A stretch of 64,000 nt of DNA from CAZNSX01 sp964575845. GTDB taxonomy: Bacteria; UBA8248; CAZNSX01. A model generated the notes under the pieces. That model saw nothing but the letters and a program-made list of their open reading frames with translations. It was not told where the DNA came from and made no database searches. Positions 8,288 through 15,786 of this stretch are shown one piece after another. The first letter of the stretch is position 1, and each line of letters starts with the position of its first letter. The stretch covers positions 124,001 through 188,000 of the forward strand of contig CAZNSX010000007.1 in the NCBI GenBank assembly GCA_964575845.1, read 5' to 3'. Made by a program: the position numbers and the translations under genes.

Positions 8288-8623
8288 CTACCCCAGCGAC
8301 CGCAGGATTTCCTGTGCCTTTCCCTTGAGCTTTGGCAGGTCCTCCCCCACCGTTTTCCAGACCTCTTCCAGGTCAATCCCGAAATACTCATGCACCAACA
8401 CGTTTCGCATGGCGATGACGGCACCCCAAGGGACCGCCGGATTTTGCTCCCGCAGCCGCCGTGATAATCCCGAGGCCGCCTCGCCGATGATTTGGAGATG
8501 ATGAACCATCCAGACCTGGATGAGCTTATCTTTGCGGAAGGCCTCCTTGCCTTTGGTCGCTTGGCTTTCGATGTTTGAGATGGCTTCGAGGATATCCAGG
8601 AGGCGCTGCCGGTCGTCTCTCAA
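8288..8623 (-). CDS. hepT: HepT-like HEPN toxin (DUF86)
   Basis: The 111-residue protein matches the DUF86/HepT family: RDDRQRLLDILEAISNIE at the N-terminus, the hydrophobic HHLQIIGEAASGLS helix, and the catalytic RNVLVHEYFGID containing R-x4-H-x-Y. HepT is an RNase toxin whose activity is blocked by adenylylation of the tyrosine by MntA. I place the start at a TTG (8623) whose last bases overlap the mntA stop (TTGA). This gives the normal family length; a more upstream ATG would add unlike residues. The pair is therefore translationally coupled, antitoxin first. Confidence 0.85.
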   Translation of the reverse strand: MRDDRQRLLDILEAISNIESQATKGKEAFRKDKLIQVWMVHHLQIIGEAASGLSRRLREQNPAVPWGAVIAMRNVLVHEYFGIDLEEVWKTVGEDLPKLKGKAQEILRSLG

Positions 8624-8910
8624 AGGGGAACCGCTTCTCGCATGACGCGCTCCCGGACGCGTGGCCTGAGGCCTCGGTCGCTCACCAGGTTGACCTTGCA
8701 CCCCAGGAGGGCTTCCAGTTCCTGTGCGAGCGCCGCATGCGTGAAGAGGCTCATGTCCGGCCCCGGGTCGATGAGCAGGTCGATGTCGCTCTCAGAGTCC
8801 GCCTCCCCCCGCGCCACCGAGCCAAAGACGCGCACGTTGCGGGCCCCATAACGGTCTATGACCCGCAGGACTTCCTCTCGTTTTTGCTTCAGAAGGGTAT
8901 GGAGCTTCAT
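8620..8910 (-). CDS. mntA: MntA-like nucleotidyltransferase antitoxin
   Basis: The 96-residue protein has the minimal nucleotidyltransferase signature GSVARGEADSESDIDLLID, the G-S-x10-D-x-D motif of MNT antitoxins, followed by short helices. In characterised HepT-MntA systems this enzyme transfers AMP to the HEPN toxin and inactivates it. It is first in a two-gene unit, and its TGA overlaps the TTG of hepT. The ribosome site before the ATG is weak. A palindromic repeat lies 75 bases upstream. Confidence 0.85.
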   Translation of the reverse strand: MKLHTLLKQKREEVLRVIDRYGARNVRVFGSVARGEADSESDIDLLIDPGPDMSLFTHAALAQELEALLGCKVNLVSDRGLRPRVRERVMREAVPL

Positions 8911-8984
8911 TGCAATACTTCGGCCTTTAGTTTGAACCAGAGAGGAGGATTGGCTTTCTTGAGCATTATAGCACTTTCCGAGAC

Positions 8985-9012
8985 AATGCTCAGCCGCGGC
9001 CTGAGCCTACCC
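8985..9012. repeat. Palindromic intergenic repeat, half copy 5
   Basis: AATGCTCAGCCGCGGCCTGA, continuing to GCCTACCC, matches the right half of the repeat family (compare 6114-6141 and 4600-4628) and forms the hairpin GCTCAG/CTGAGC at 8988-9006. It sits between mntA and the nitrilase-family gene. No left half is visible. Confidence 0.65.
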
Positions 9013-9032
9013 GAATTAACCTTCCCCCTCCC

Positions 9033-10076
9033 CTACTCCGTTTTGAACCTGAAAGGGCCCCCGTATTTTTTCAGGATGCGCGCGTAATCCCCCTGATAAA
9101 TCCGGTCGTACTCTTTGAGCCAGCCCTCAAGGTCCTCGCGCCAGTATAAGTAATCGTAGGAGTAGGGGCTCCGCTCGGCAAGGCGCTTGTAGATCTCGGG
9201 GTAGCGCTCGAAGATCTGGCCGGGGCGGCAGCCGATGGGCTTCCAGTCGGGGTCATCGGGTTTTGAGAGGTTCTCCTCGTCGTAGTTCCGGGTGCGGAGG
9301 TAGCGGAGGCGGTCCATGTCGAGGTCTATGACGAGTATTCCGGGCTCCTCAAGCGTCCCGAGCATTTCCTCCGGGCCGGCAACGAGCGCGCCAGCGCTCG
9401 TAGTTGAGTAGCCGACGCCTTTTATCGAGTAAAGATGCTGGGTGACGATCACGTAGTAGAGGTTTTCAGCGGCGCGAGAGCGGGCGACGCAGCGCCAGGT
9501 GTCCCTCAGTCTGATGCCGGTCCTGCTGTGGGTCCCGTGGACGGGCGAGACGATTATCTCGGCCCCATCGAGCATGAGGAGCCTGCCGAGCTCCGGTACG
9601 AAGAGCTCGCTGCAGATGGAAAGGCCGATGCGGCCGAGCTCCGTCTTGACTACGCAAGACCCCTCGCCCGGAAGCAGATGCGCCTTTCCGTCATAGAGGT
9701 AGGCGTTGAGGGGAGGGGTGTCCGGCTGCTGGCGGCGGTAGTGGGCTACCTCTTTCCCCTCGGGAGAGATGAGCCTTAAGGTGAGATATTGCGCGCCCGG
9801 AATCTCGCTCTCTATCACATCGCCCGCAATTATATGCATCCCGTGCTCTTTCGCCTTCTCCTTGAGCCTCTCAAGGGGCTTGAAGGGATACTTCGGGTTA
9901 TCGAGCGGCCCCGTTGCCGGCCCAGGGTAGCCTTCCGGGTAGAGGAGAAGTTCTACACCCTTAGATGCGGCCTCGTCCGCATAGTTTATTGCGTTCTCTG
10001 CGTTCTGCCACTCGGCCTCACCGAAAAAGGATGCCGGCAGCACAGCACCGACTCTTACCTTTGAGGGAGAAGACAT
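9033..10076 (-). CDS. Carbon-nitrogen hydrolase (nitrilase superfamily)
   Basis: The 347-residue protein fits the nitrilase superfamily: an N-terminal beta strand (VRVGAVLPAS), the catalytic glutamate in LLLYPEGYPGP near residue 47, and the nucleophile region IGLSICSELFVPE near residue 170 with the cysteine. The lysine of the Glu-Lys-Cys triad normally lies in an RK motif before the nucleophile; the equivalent place reads HYRRQQP, so the lysine may be replaced or elsewhere. AGGAGG lies before the ATG at 10076. The substrate could be an amide, carbamoyl compound or nitrile. The 3' end has a relic duplicate at 8171-8287. Confidence 0.8.
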   Translation of the reverse strand: MSSPSKVRVGAVLPASFFGEAEWQNAENAINYADEAASKGVELLLYPEGYPGPATGPLDNPKYPFKPLERLKEKAKEHGMHIIAGDVIESEIPGAQYLTLRLISPEGKEVAHYRRQQPDTPPLNAYLYDGKAHLLPGEGSCVVKTELGRIGLSICSELFVPELGRLLMLDGAEIIVSPVHGTHSRTGIRLRDTWRCVARSRAAENLYYVIVTQHLYSIKGVGYSTTSAGALVAGPEEMLGTLEEPGILVIDLDMDRLRYLRTRNYDEENLSKPDDPDWKPIGCRPGQIFERYPEIYKRLAERSPYSYDYLYWREDLEGWLKEYDRIYQGDYARILKKYGGPFRFKTE

Positions 10077-10356
10077 CGTTATTCCTCCTTAAGAAATTAT
10101 ATTTAAGTTATTTCTCCAGTTCCTCCCCGAACCCCTTGCCCTCCCCCCCCCGCACTAAGGGATGAGCCCCCCCGCAGGCTAACTCTAGCGCAAAGGATGA
10201 GGTGCTTGCAAGAATAGTGAGGTGGGGGAAGGGACTCCCCTCTCGGGGCCATCGCGGCTACCGCGGCAATGGCGGGGAATAACTTTTTGACTCAGTCGTG
10301 CTCCAGGGGTATTTTCCGGGCATGGTTTTTTCAACTCGCGCCCGAGGAGGGACAGC

Positions 10357-11220
10357 ATGAACAAGAGAAAGCGCTTCAGGGAGCTCATCATGAGGGAGGA
10401 GATCCTGCTCCTTCCTCTGGCCCACGACGCCCTCACGGCAAAGCTCATAGAGAGGGCCGGCTTTGATGCCTTCGGCATGGGAGGCTTCGCCACCTCCTCA
10501 ACCCTTTTGGGCAAGCCTGATGTGGGGCTTCTCACCTTCTCCGAGATGGTTGGCTATGCGACGAACCTCGTCGCGGCGACCACCATCCCCATGCTGGCCG
10601 ACGCCGATACCGGATATGGAAACGTGACGAATGTCATGCGGACGGTCTCTGAGTATGAGAGGGCCGGAGTGGCGGGCATAATCCTCGAGGACCAGGTATC
10701 ACCCAAGCGCTGCGGCCACATGGCGGGAAAGGAGGTCATCCCCTGCGGGGAAATGGTCGGGAAGATAAGGGCCGCACTCAGGGCCAGGGAGGACCCGGAC
10801 CTCCTGATCATGGGGCGGACCGATGCCCGCGCCCCCTTAGGGCTCAAGGAGGCCATAGAGCGGGGCCGGGCCTACGCGGAGGCGGGTGCGGATATGATCT
10901 TCATCGACGCTCTGGAAACGGCGGAGGAGATGGCCGAGGCCAATCGCGCGATCCCCGCTCCTACGCTTGCCAATATGGTCGAGGGAGGGAGAAGCCCCCT
11001 TCTTCCGGCAAGAGAGCTCCAGGCGCTGGGGTTTGCGGCGGTTGCCTATGCGATAACGCTCACCCTTTTCATCGCAAAGGGGGCGCTCGAACTTCTTTGC
11101 CGTCTGAGGGAGAGGGCCTCAAACACGGGGCTCCTCCAGGAGCTCATGCCTTTTGATGACTATAATAAGCTTGTGGGGCTCCGGGAGATAAGGGAGGTCG
11201 AGGGGGAACTCACCGGCTAG
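10357..11220 (+). CDS. Isocitrate lyase/PEP mutase family enzyme (methylisocitrate lyase-like)
   Basis: The 287-residue TIM-barrel protein carries the magnesium-binding LADADTGYG segment near residue 85, LEDQVSPKRCGHM near residue 115 with the catalytic-loop cysteine of the KRCGH type, and IMGRTDARA. The KRCGH form is typical of methylisocitrate lyase, carboxyphosphonoenolpyruvate synthase and oxaloacetate decarboxylase members, which cleave or form C-C or C-P bonds next to a carboxylate. No citrate synthase-like or prp gene is adjacent, so the substrate is open. GAGGAGGG precedes the ATG. Confidence 0.85.
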   Translation: MNKRKRFRELIMREEILLLPLAHDALTAKLIERAGFDAFGMGGFATSSTLLGKPDVGLLTFSEMVGYATNLVAATTIPMLADADTGYGNVTNVMRTVSEYERAGVAGIILEDQVSPKRCGHMAGKEVIPCGEMVGKIRAALRAREDPDLLIMGRTDARAPLGLKEAIERGRAYAEAGADMIFIDALETAEEMAEANRAIPAPTLANMVEGGRSPLLPARELQALGFAAVAYAITLTLFIAKGALELLCRLRERASNTGLLQELMPFDDYNKLVGLREIREVEGELTG

Positions 11221-11327
11221 GGCTCACACCTAGGAGGCCGTAGAGGTGGCTGGAACCACCGACCTGCGTCGCATCCTGGAGGCGGCCCATGAGAGAAGGG
11301 CCCTTCATCTCCAGCGTCCATAAGAAG

Positions 11328-11428
11328 CTCGGGCTCCACGCTTTTGCATGGAGCCCGAGGGGAACCCATCGCCTTGCCCAGCCTCTTAGGGCTCAGGGAT
11401 TGGGTGACTGGAGTCAGCAGCCGATGGG
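11328..11428. other. Strongly structured non-coding segment, candidate RNA or terminator
   Basis: An 11-base-pair perfect inverted repeat (CTCGGGCTCCA at 11328-11338 with TGGAGCCCGAG at 11349-11359) is followed by CCCATCG (11365-11371) pairing with CGATGGG (11422-11428). The second stem encloses smaller possible hairpins, including GACTGGAGTC (11406-11415). The segment lies between convergent genes (PEP mutase family and histone-like peptide). It may be a bidirectional terminator plus a structured RNA. I do not recognise it as 6S, SRP, RNase P or tmRNA. Confidence 0.4.
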
Positions 11429-11516
11429 GCCGACCTTACCCGCCCTCTTGCCAAGGCCTGACGCTTCCCCTGAGAGGGAGGCGGTAGTGAGACCCTCGGG
11501 GCGGCTGCTCCTTAGC

Positions 11517-11633
11517 TCACCTTCTCCTTTTGGCAGAGCCTTTCTTTTTGGCTGGGGCCTTTTTCTTGGCTGGGGCTTTTTTCTTGGCGGCCTTCTTTTT
11601 CGCGGCTTTCGCTTTCATCGCGGGTGAGGTCAT
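11517..11633 (-). CDS. Histone H1-like Lys/Ala-rich micro-protein
   Basis: A 38-residue product begins MTSPAMKAKAAKKK and continues with KKKAPA repeats to a C-terminal KRRR. It has 15 lysines, 3 arginines and 11 alanines. Such tails resemble the KAAP-type C-termini of bacterial histone H1-like and AlgP-type nucleoid proteins, so it probably binds nucleic acid. The ATG at 11633 has AGGAGGG about seven bases upstream, which strongly supports translation; a second ATG five codons in lacks one. The opposite strand of this repeat reads as a spurious hydrophobic frame. It is monocistronic and divergent from the M16 pair. Confidence 0.7.
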   Translation of the reverse strand: MTSPAMKAKAAKKKAAKKKAPAKKKAPAKKKGSAKRRR

Positions 11634-11960
11634 CAACTACCCTCCTCTTCCGGACGGGACAACAATAAATTTGCGTCAGGCCCCACTCACATTCGACCCC
11701 GATGGGTCGATATCAAGCCGCTTAAGGAGCTCAAGACGAGAAGAAATTGCCCTCATCATCTTGAGCGTAGCAATTTTTAACATATTAGATTCAGAACTGT
11801 CAAGAAAATTTTTCGCTTTTTTAAGAAACCGGACCTGAAAATTTTGCAAGAAACTTTTTCAAATGAAAATTAAGGCGCAGGGAAATTATTTCCCCCATAA
11901 TAGGGTTTTTATACTCTGAAATCTCGTCTCTTGAGAGCAGCCCTCAAGGAGGAAAGCTAT
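11634..11960. other. AT-rich divergent intergenic region
   Basis: This 327-base region separates the histone-like gene from the M16 operon. Its right half (about 11760-11930) is markedly AT-rich with several A/T tracts (AATTTTT, AAAATTTTTC, TTTTTTAAG, AAACTTTTTC). That is unusual in this GC-rich neighbourhood and fits a curved upstream promoter region for the M16 genes or for both. I cannot place -35 and -10 boxes with confidence. Confidence 0.45.
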
Positions 11961-13346
11961 ATGCTGGGCCACAAGAAGAGGATTATGGCTCTGGCCGTAT
12001 TGGCCCTTACCCTTTCGGGTTACAGGGCCTGGGCTTCGGAGCCCCGGTGGGATGTGAAAGAGCACTTCCTTTCCAATGGGTTAAAGGTTCTGCTCTTGGA
12101 GGACCACAGAGCCCCGGTCCTCACTTTTCAGGTCTGGTACCGGGTCGGGTCCCGAAACGAAGCCCCCGGTCAAACGGGTCTTTCTCATATGCTGGAGCAC
12201 ATGATGTTCAAGGGCACTCCGCAATACGGGCCGGGGGTCTTCTCAAATTTGGTACAAAAACAGGGTGGTCGCCACAACGCCTTTACCAGCCGAGACTATA
12301 CTGCCTATTTCGAGACCCTGGCCTCAGACCGGGCGGAGGTTGCTCTGAAGCTCGAGGCCGACCGCATGGTGAATCTCCTCCTGGACCCCGAAGAGATAGC
12401 ACGGGAGCGGCGGGTGGTGATGGAGGAGCGGCGCTCCTCGGTGGAGAACCGTCCCGAGCGTGAACTCTTTGAGAAGGTGGCGGCCACAGCCTACAAAGTT
12501 CATCCCTACCGCTGGCCCATCATAGGCTGGGCGGAGGATATAAGAAATTTCAACCGAGAAAAGCTTCTCTCCCACTACCGCAAATACTATACGCCTGGCA
12601 ATGCAACCCTCATCTTGGTGGGCGACTTCGATGCGGCCGATATGCTCAAGCTTGTGGAGCGTTATTTTGGCTCCATCCCTGCAGGGCCATCGGCCCCCAA
12701 GCTAAATTCCGTTGAGCCTCCCCAGCGGAGAGAGCGAAGGGTCACACTGGAAAGGGTTGCCCGCCTCCCCTCGGCTGTCATGGCATTCCATGTTCCCAAC
12801 ATCCTCTCGCCTGATGCCTTCCCCCTGGAGGTTCTCGCCGCTATCCTGGGGGGCGGGAAAAGTTCGCGACTGCATCAAGAACTCGTTTACCGCCGGGGGA
12901 TGGCTCTCTCCTCAGAGGCCGACTACTCGCTCTTGAGCGCCGACCCTGGCCTCCTCTATGTAAATGCGCAGGCTTCCCGCGAGACGGACGTCCGCGAACT
13001 CGAGTCCGCCGCCCGGCAAGTGGTGGAAAGGCTGAAGGAAGGGCTTGTCGGGGAGGAGGAACTGGCCAGGGCCAAGAAGAGCCTCAGGACGAAGTTCATC
13101 CTGGCCCAGGACTCCCAATTTTATCGGGCGATGCTCTTGGGCAGGGCGGAGAGCGTGGCCGGCTGGCGGCTGGTTAAGAAATACCTACAGCACATTGAAG
13201 CCGTGAGGGCCGAGGATGTTCGGCGGGTGGCCCGACGCTACCTCGTGGCGGAAAACCGCACGGTGGGAACCTTGATACCACTGAAGGGGAAGGCCCCAGC
13301 GAAACCCTCGGCCCCGGTGAGACACCCAAAGAGCCAGAGGAGGTAA
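11961..13346 (+). CDS. M16 family zinc peptidase, catalytic subunit
   Basis: The 461-residue protein has an N-terminal hydrophobic export signal (IMALAVLALTLSG) and the inverted zinc motif HMLEH at residues 76-80, with the downstream glutamate helix (EEIARERRVVMEERR) that completes the metal site. A second M16 domain with the inactive fold follows. This is the architecture of periplasmic pitrilysin/mitochondrial-processing-peptidase-like proteases, which degrade peptides in a clam-shell chamber. The ATG at 11961 has AGGAGG eight bases upstream. It ends four bases before a partner lacking the zinc motif, so the two probably form a heterodimer. Confidence 0.9.
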   Translation: MLGHKKRIMALAVLALTLSGYRAWASEPRWDVKEHFLSNGLKVLLLEDHRAPVLTFQVWYRVGSRNEAPGQTGLSHMLEHMMFKGTPQYGPGVFSNLVQKQGGRHNAFTSRDYTAYFETLASDRAEVALKLEADRMVNLLLDPEEIARERRVVMEERRSSVENRPERELFEKVAATAYKVHPYRWPIIGWAEDIRNFNREKLLSHYRKYYTPGNATLILVGDFDAADMLKLVERYFGSIPAGPSAPKLNSVEPPQRRERRVTLERVARLPSAVMAFHVPNILSPDAFPLEVLAAILGGGKSSRLHQELVYRRGMALSSEADYSLLSADPGLLYVNAQASRETDVRELESAARQVVERLKEGLVGEEELARAKKSLRTKFILAQDSQFYRAMLLGRAESVAGWRLVKKYLQHIEAVRAEDVRRVARRYLVAENRTVGTLIPLKGKAPAKPSAPVRHPKSQRR

Positions 13347-13350
13347 TCCC

Positions 13351-14682
13351 ATGGCCAAGGCATCTTTTGCCGGAAAGCTGGCTTTTCTCTTCTTCCTTTT
13401 CATTGCAGCAACCGCCTCCCCCGCTCCTCTGGCCGAGAGGAGGGTTCTTCCCAACGGCATTGTTCTGCTGTCCTCAGAGCAAAAGTCTCTTCCCATCGTG
13501 ACGGTGCGCCTTGCCGTGCAGGCCGGCTCCACCATGGAGCAGCCTGCGAAGGCGGGCCTCGCCAACCTCACGGCGAGGCTTCTCACAGGGGGGACCGAGG
13601 AGCTGAGCGCCCCCGAGATTAGCCGCAGGGTCGATTCCCTGGGCGGCAACCTTTCCGTCTCAGCAGGAAGAGACTATCTCTGGGCCGGAATCTCTACCCT
13701 GAGGGAGGACCTGGATGAAGGTCTGAAGCTTTTGGCCGACATCCTCATCAACCCCACCTTTCCGGAGGAGGAGTTTCAGAAAAAGCTCCACCTGGTGCAA
13801 GGCCAAATCCTTAAGTCTCAGGAAAGGCCAGGATGGGTGGCCAAGAGGACTTTCCGGCAGACCCTCTTCGGCGAGCACCCCTACGGCCGGCCGGTGGAAG
13901 GCACGCTCGAGAGCCTCAAGGGGATAAAAAGGGATGACGTCATCGCCTTTCACAGAGACCACTACCTTCCCAACCGCACCATAATCGCCCTGGTCGGAGA
14001 CCTATCGCATCAAGAGGCGGAGGGAGCCGTGAGAAGGTGGTTTGGAGGCTGGCGTCGGGGCCCTGAGACAAAGCCATTCCTGGGGCCCCTCCCAGATCGC
14101 ACCGGGTTTACCGTCAAGAAAATCGACCGACCTCTGTCGCAGGCCCATATTCTCATGGGCCACGAAGGCATCCCGCGCAACCACCCCGACTACTATACCG
14201 TCCAGGTAATGAACTACATCTTGGGCGGAGGTGGCTTTGAGTCCAGGCTGCTTAAGAACCTCAGGGAGGAGCGAGGGCTGGTCTACAGTGCCTCCAGCTA
14301 TTTCATGTCGGGAATACACGCGGGCTATTTCCTTTTGGGATTTCAGACCGAAAACTCCTCAGCCAACCTGGCTATTGACCAGGCTCTGGCCGAGCTGAGA
14401 CGCCTGCGAGAGGAGGGGGTAACCGACGCGGAACTCTCGGATGCGAAGGCATACTTTACGGGGAGCTTCCCCATGCGCTACGCCACAAATAAGGGTAGGG
14501 CCAAGCTTTTACTAAAGCTTGAACTCTACGCCCTGGGACTGGACTATCCAGAGCGTTACTCCAAACTTATAAATGCTATAGACCGCGAAGCTGTCCTCCG
14601 AGCCGCCAGGAAATATCTTCATCCCGAAAGGCTCCTCCTCACGGCCGTTGCCGACCAGAAAAAGGCGGGACTAAATTACTAG
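13351..14682 (+). CDS. M16 family non-catalytic partner subunit
   Basis: The 443-residue protein has a signal peptide (LAFLFFLFIAATASP) and the M16 fold, but the zinc-site position reads GLANLTARLLTGG instead of HxxEH, so it should be proteolytically inactive. It keeps the substrate-binding Arg/Tyr-type segment ERGLVYSASSYF near residue 310, as in the MPP-alpha-like partner of two-subunit M16 proteases. It begins four bases after the catalytic subunit and is clearly cotranscribed. A terminator-like hairpin follows. Confidence 0.88.
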   Translation: MAKASFAGKLAFLFFLFIAATASPAPLAERRVLPNGIVLLSSEQKSLPIVTVRLAVQAGSTMEQPAKAGLANLTARLLTGGTEELSAPEISRRVDSLGGNLSVSAGRDYLWAGISTLREDLDEGLKLLADILINPTFPEEEFQKKLHLVQGQILKSQERPGWVAKRTFRQTLFGEHPYGRPVEGTLESLKGIKRDDVIAFHRDHYLPNRTIIALVGDLSHQEAEGAVRRWFGGWRRGPETKPFLGPLPDRTGFTVKKIDRPLSQAHILMGHEGIPRNHPDYYTVQVMNYILGGGGFESRLLKNLREERGLVYSASSYFMSGIHAGYFLLGFQTENSSANLAIDQALAELRRLREEGVTDAELSDAKAYFTGSFPMRYATNKGRAKLLLKLELYALGLDYPERYSKLINAIDREAVLRAARKYLHPERLLLTAVADQKKAGLNY

Positions 14683-14692
14683 GATAGTTGAT

Positions 14693-14722
14693 GTGGCGGG
14701 CGTAACTTTCCGCCCACTTTTC
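14693..14722 (+). terminator. Probable rho-independent terminator after the M16 pair
   Basis: GTGGCGG (14693-14699) pairs with CCGCC(C)AC (14710-14717) with one bulged C, and is followed directly by TTTTCT. It starts ten bases after the stop of the second M16 gene. Confidence 0.5.
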
Positions 14723-14877
14723 TAATTCGATAGGGTGGTCTCCAGCACCAGCTCTTACCCGGCCCTTCATCCCGCCTTGATTTAAAAGGTAAAGTCGGTT
14801 AAGATTATAAATGAAATCACCAGGTCGGAACAGGTCTTGGGGCGGACATCTCGGTTCGTGCTGCTGGGAGATCGGCT

Positions 14878-15345
14878 ATGGAGAAAGAGGGCCACGGGAT
14901 CCGCGAGCGCATCACGGCGGACCTCACCGGCGCCATGAAGCAGAAGGATGTTCTCCGCACCTCCACACTTCGCATGATCCTGACCCAGCTCACCCACAAG
15001 GCCAAAGAAAAGGGCCAGAGAGTGGACGAGGGGCAGATAGTGAAGCTCCTGTACACCATGCTCAAGCAGCGCCAAGAGGCTGCCGAGCAGTTCGCTCGGG
15101 CGGGCCGACCCGAGCTGGCCGAGAAGGAAAGGGCCGAGATGGGCATCATCGAGGGCTATCTGCCAGCCCAGCTAGACACTGAAGAGATCCGGGCTGAGGT
15201 CCGCGAGGCCATTGCGGAGCTGGGCGCCAGCGGCATGAGGGATATGGGAAAAGTCATGGGATACATGACAAAGAAGCTGGCCGGGCAGGCCTCTGGCGGC
15301 ACCATTAGCGAGGTAGTCAAGGAAGAGCTGGGTGGCGCCGGATGA
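14878..15345 (+). CDS. yqeY: GatB/YqeY domain protein
   Basis: The 155-residue protein is a full-length YqeY: an N-terminal helical domain (IRERITADLTGAMKQKDVLRTSTLRM) and a C-terminal domain resembling the tRNA-binding tail of GatB/GatE (MGIIEGYLPAQLD, then MRDMGKVMGYMTKKLAG). It is thought to bind tRNA or act in amidotransferase-related processes, but its role is not settled. GGGAG precedes the ATG. The downstream cupin starts nine bases after its stop, which suggests an operon. Confidence 0.9.
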   Translation: MEKEGHGIRERITADLTGAMKQKDVLRTSTLRMILTQLTHKAKEKGQRVDEGQIVKLLYTMLKQRQEAAEQFARAGRPELAEKERAEMGIIEGYLPAQLDTEEIRAEVREAIAELGASGMRDMGKVMGYMTKKLAGQASGGTISEVVKEELGGAG

Positions 15346-15354
15346 GGAGAGCCT

Positions 15355-15672
15355 ATGGCTTACGAGATGCATTCCCTCTACGAGATCCTTGAGTGTGGAC
15401 CAGATCGTGAGGAAATAATCTCGGCCCTGGCCGAGAGAAGTTGCCGCGTCTTCGAGGTGATTCAGCCCGCCGACGCTCTCGTCCCCTACCACGTCCACGA
15501 GGAGGACGAGGTGATAATCATGCTCGAAGGCCAGGTGAAGATGAATATCGAAGAGGAGCTCATCGTCATCGGCCTGGGCGATGTCCTGACGGTGAAGGCC
15601 GAGTCGATTCATTCGGCCATGACCATGGATAAGAAGCCAGCCAAGCTTTTGCTTGCCTATGGCTGCATTTAG
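15355..15672 (+). CDS. Small cupin-domain protein
   Basis: This 105-residue single cupin has the first cupin motif in PYHVHEEDEVIIMLEGQVKMNI (two His and Glu metal ligands) and the second in VKAESIHSAMTMD. Single-domain cupins range from isomerases and dioxygenases to ligand sensors, and nothing in the sequence fixes the role. It is close behind yqeY with a GAGGAGA ribosome site. Confidence 0.8.
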   Translation: MAYEMHSLYEILECGPDREEIISALAERSCRVFEVIQPADALVPYHVHEEDEVIIMLEGQVKMNIEEELIVIGLGDVLTVKAESIHSAMTMDKKPAKLLLAYGCI

Positions 15673-15786
15673 CCTGAGCTTGCCTTACCCCTTGCCACTG
15701 AAAAATCCCCTCCGATGAAAGAAAGCTCGTGAGAGAGTGCAAACCCTTAGGGTGCCCTTTCTTTGGCCTCAGCCTGGAGGATAGCC

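Noticed and set aside
8288..8701. hepT starting at ATG 8701
   Set aside because: This start would overlap mntA by about 80 bases and add Pro/Arg-rich residues unlike the DUF86 family.
4151..9012. CRISPR array made of the palindromic repeats
   Set aside because: Copies are unequal, kilobases apart, separated by genes, and lack regular spacers.
11530..11838. Plus-strand hydrophobic frame rich in FFLAGA repeats
   Set aside because: It is the antisense of the Lys/Ala-rich micro-gene, which has a strong ribosome site on the minus strand.
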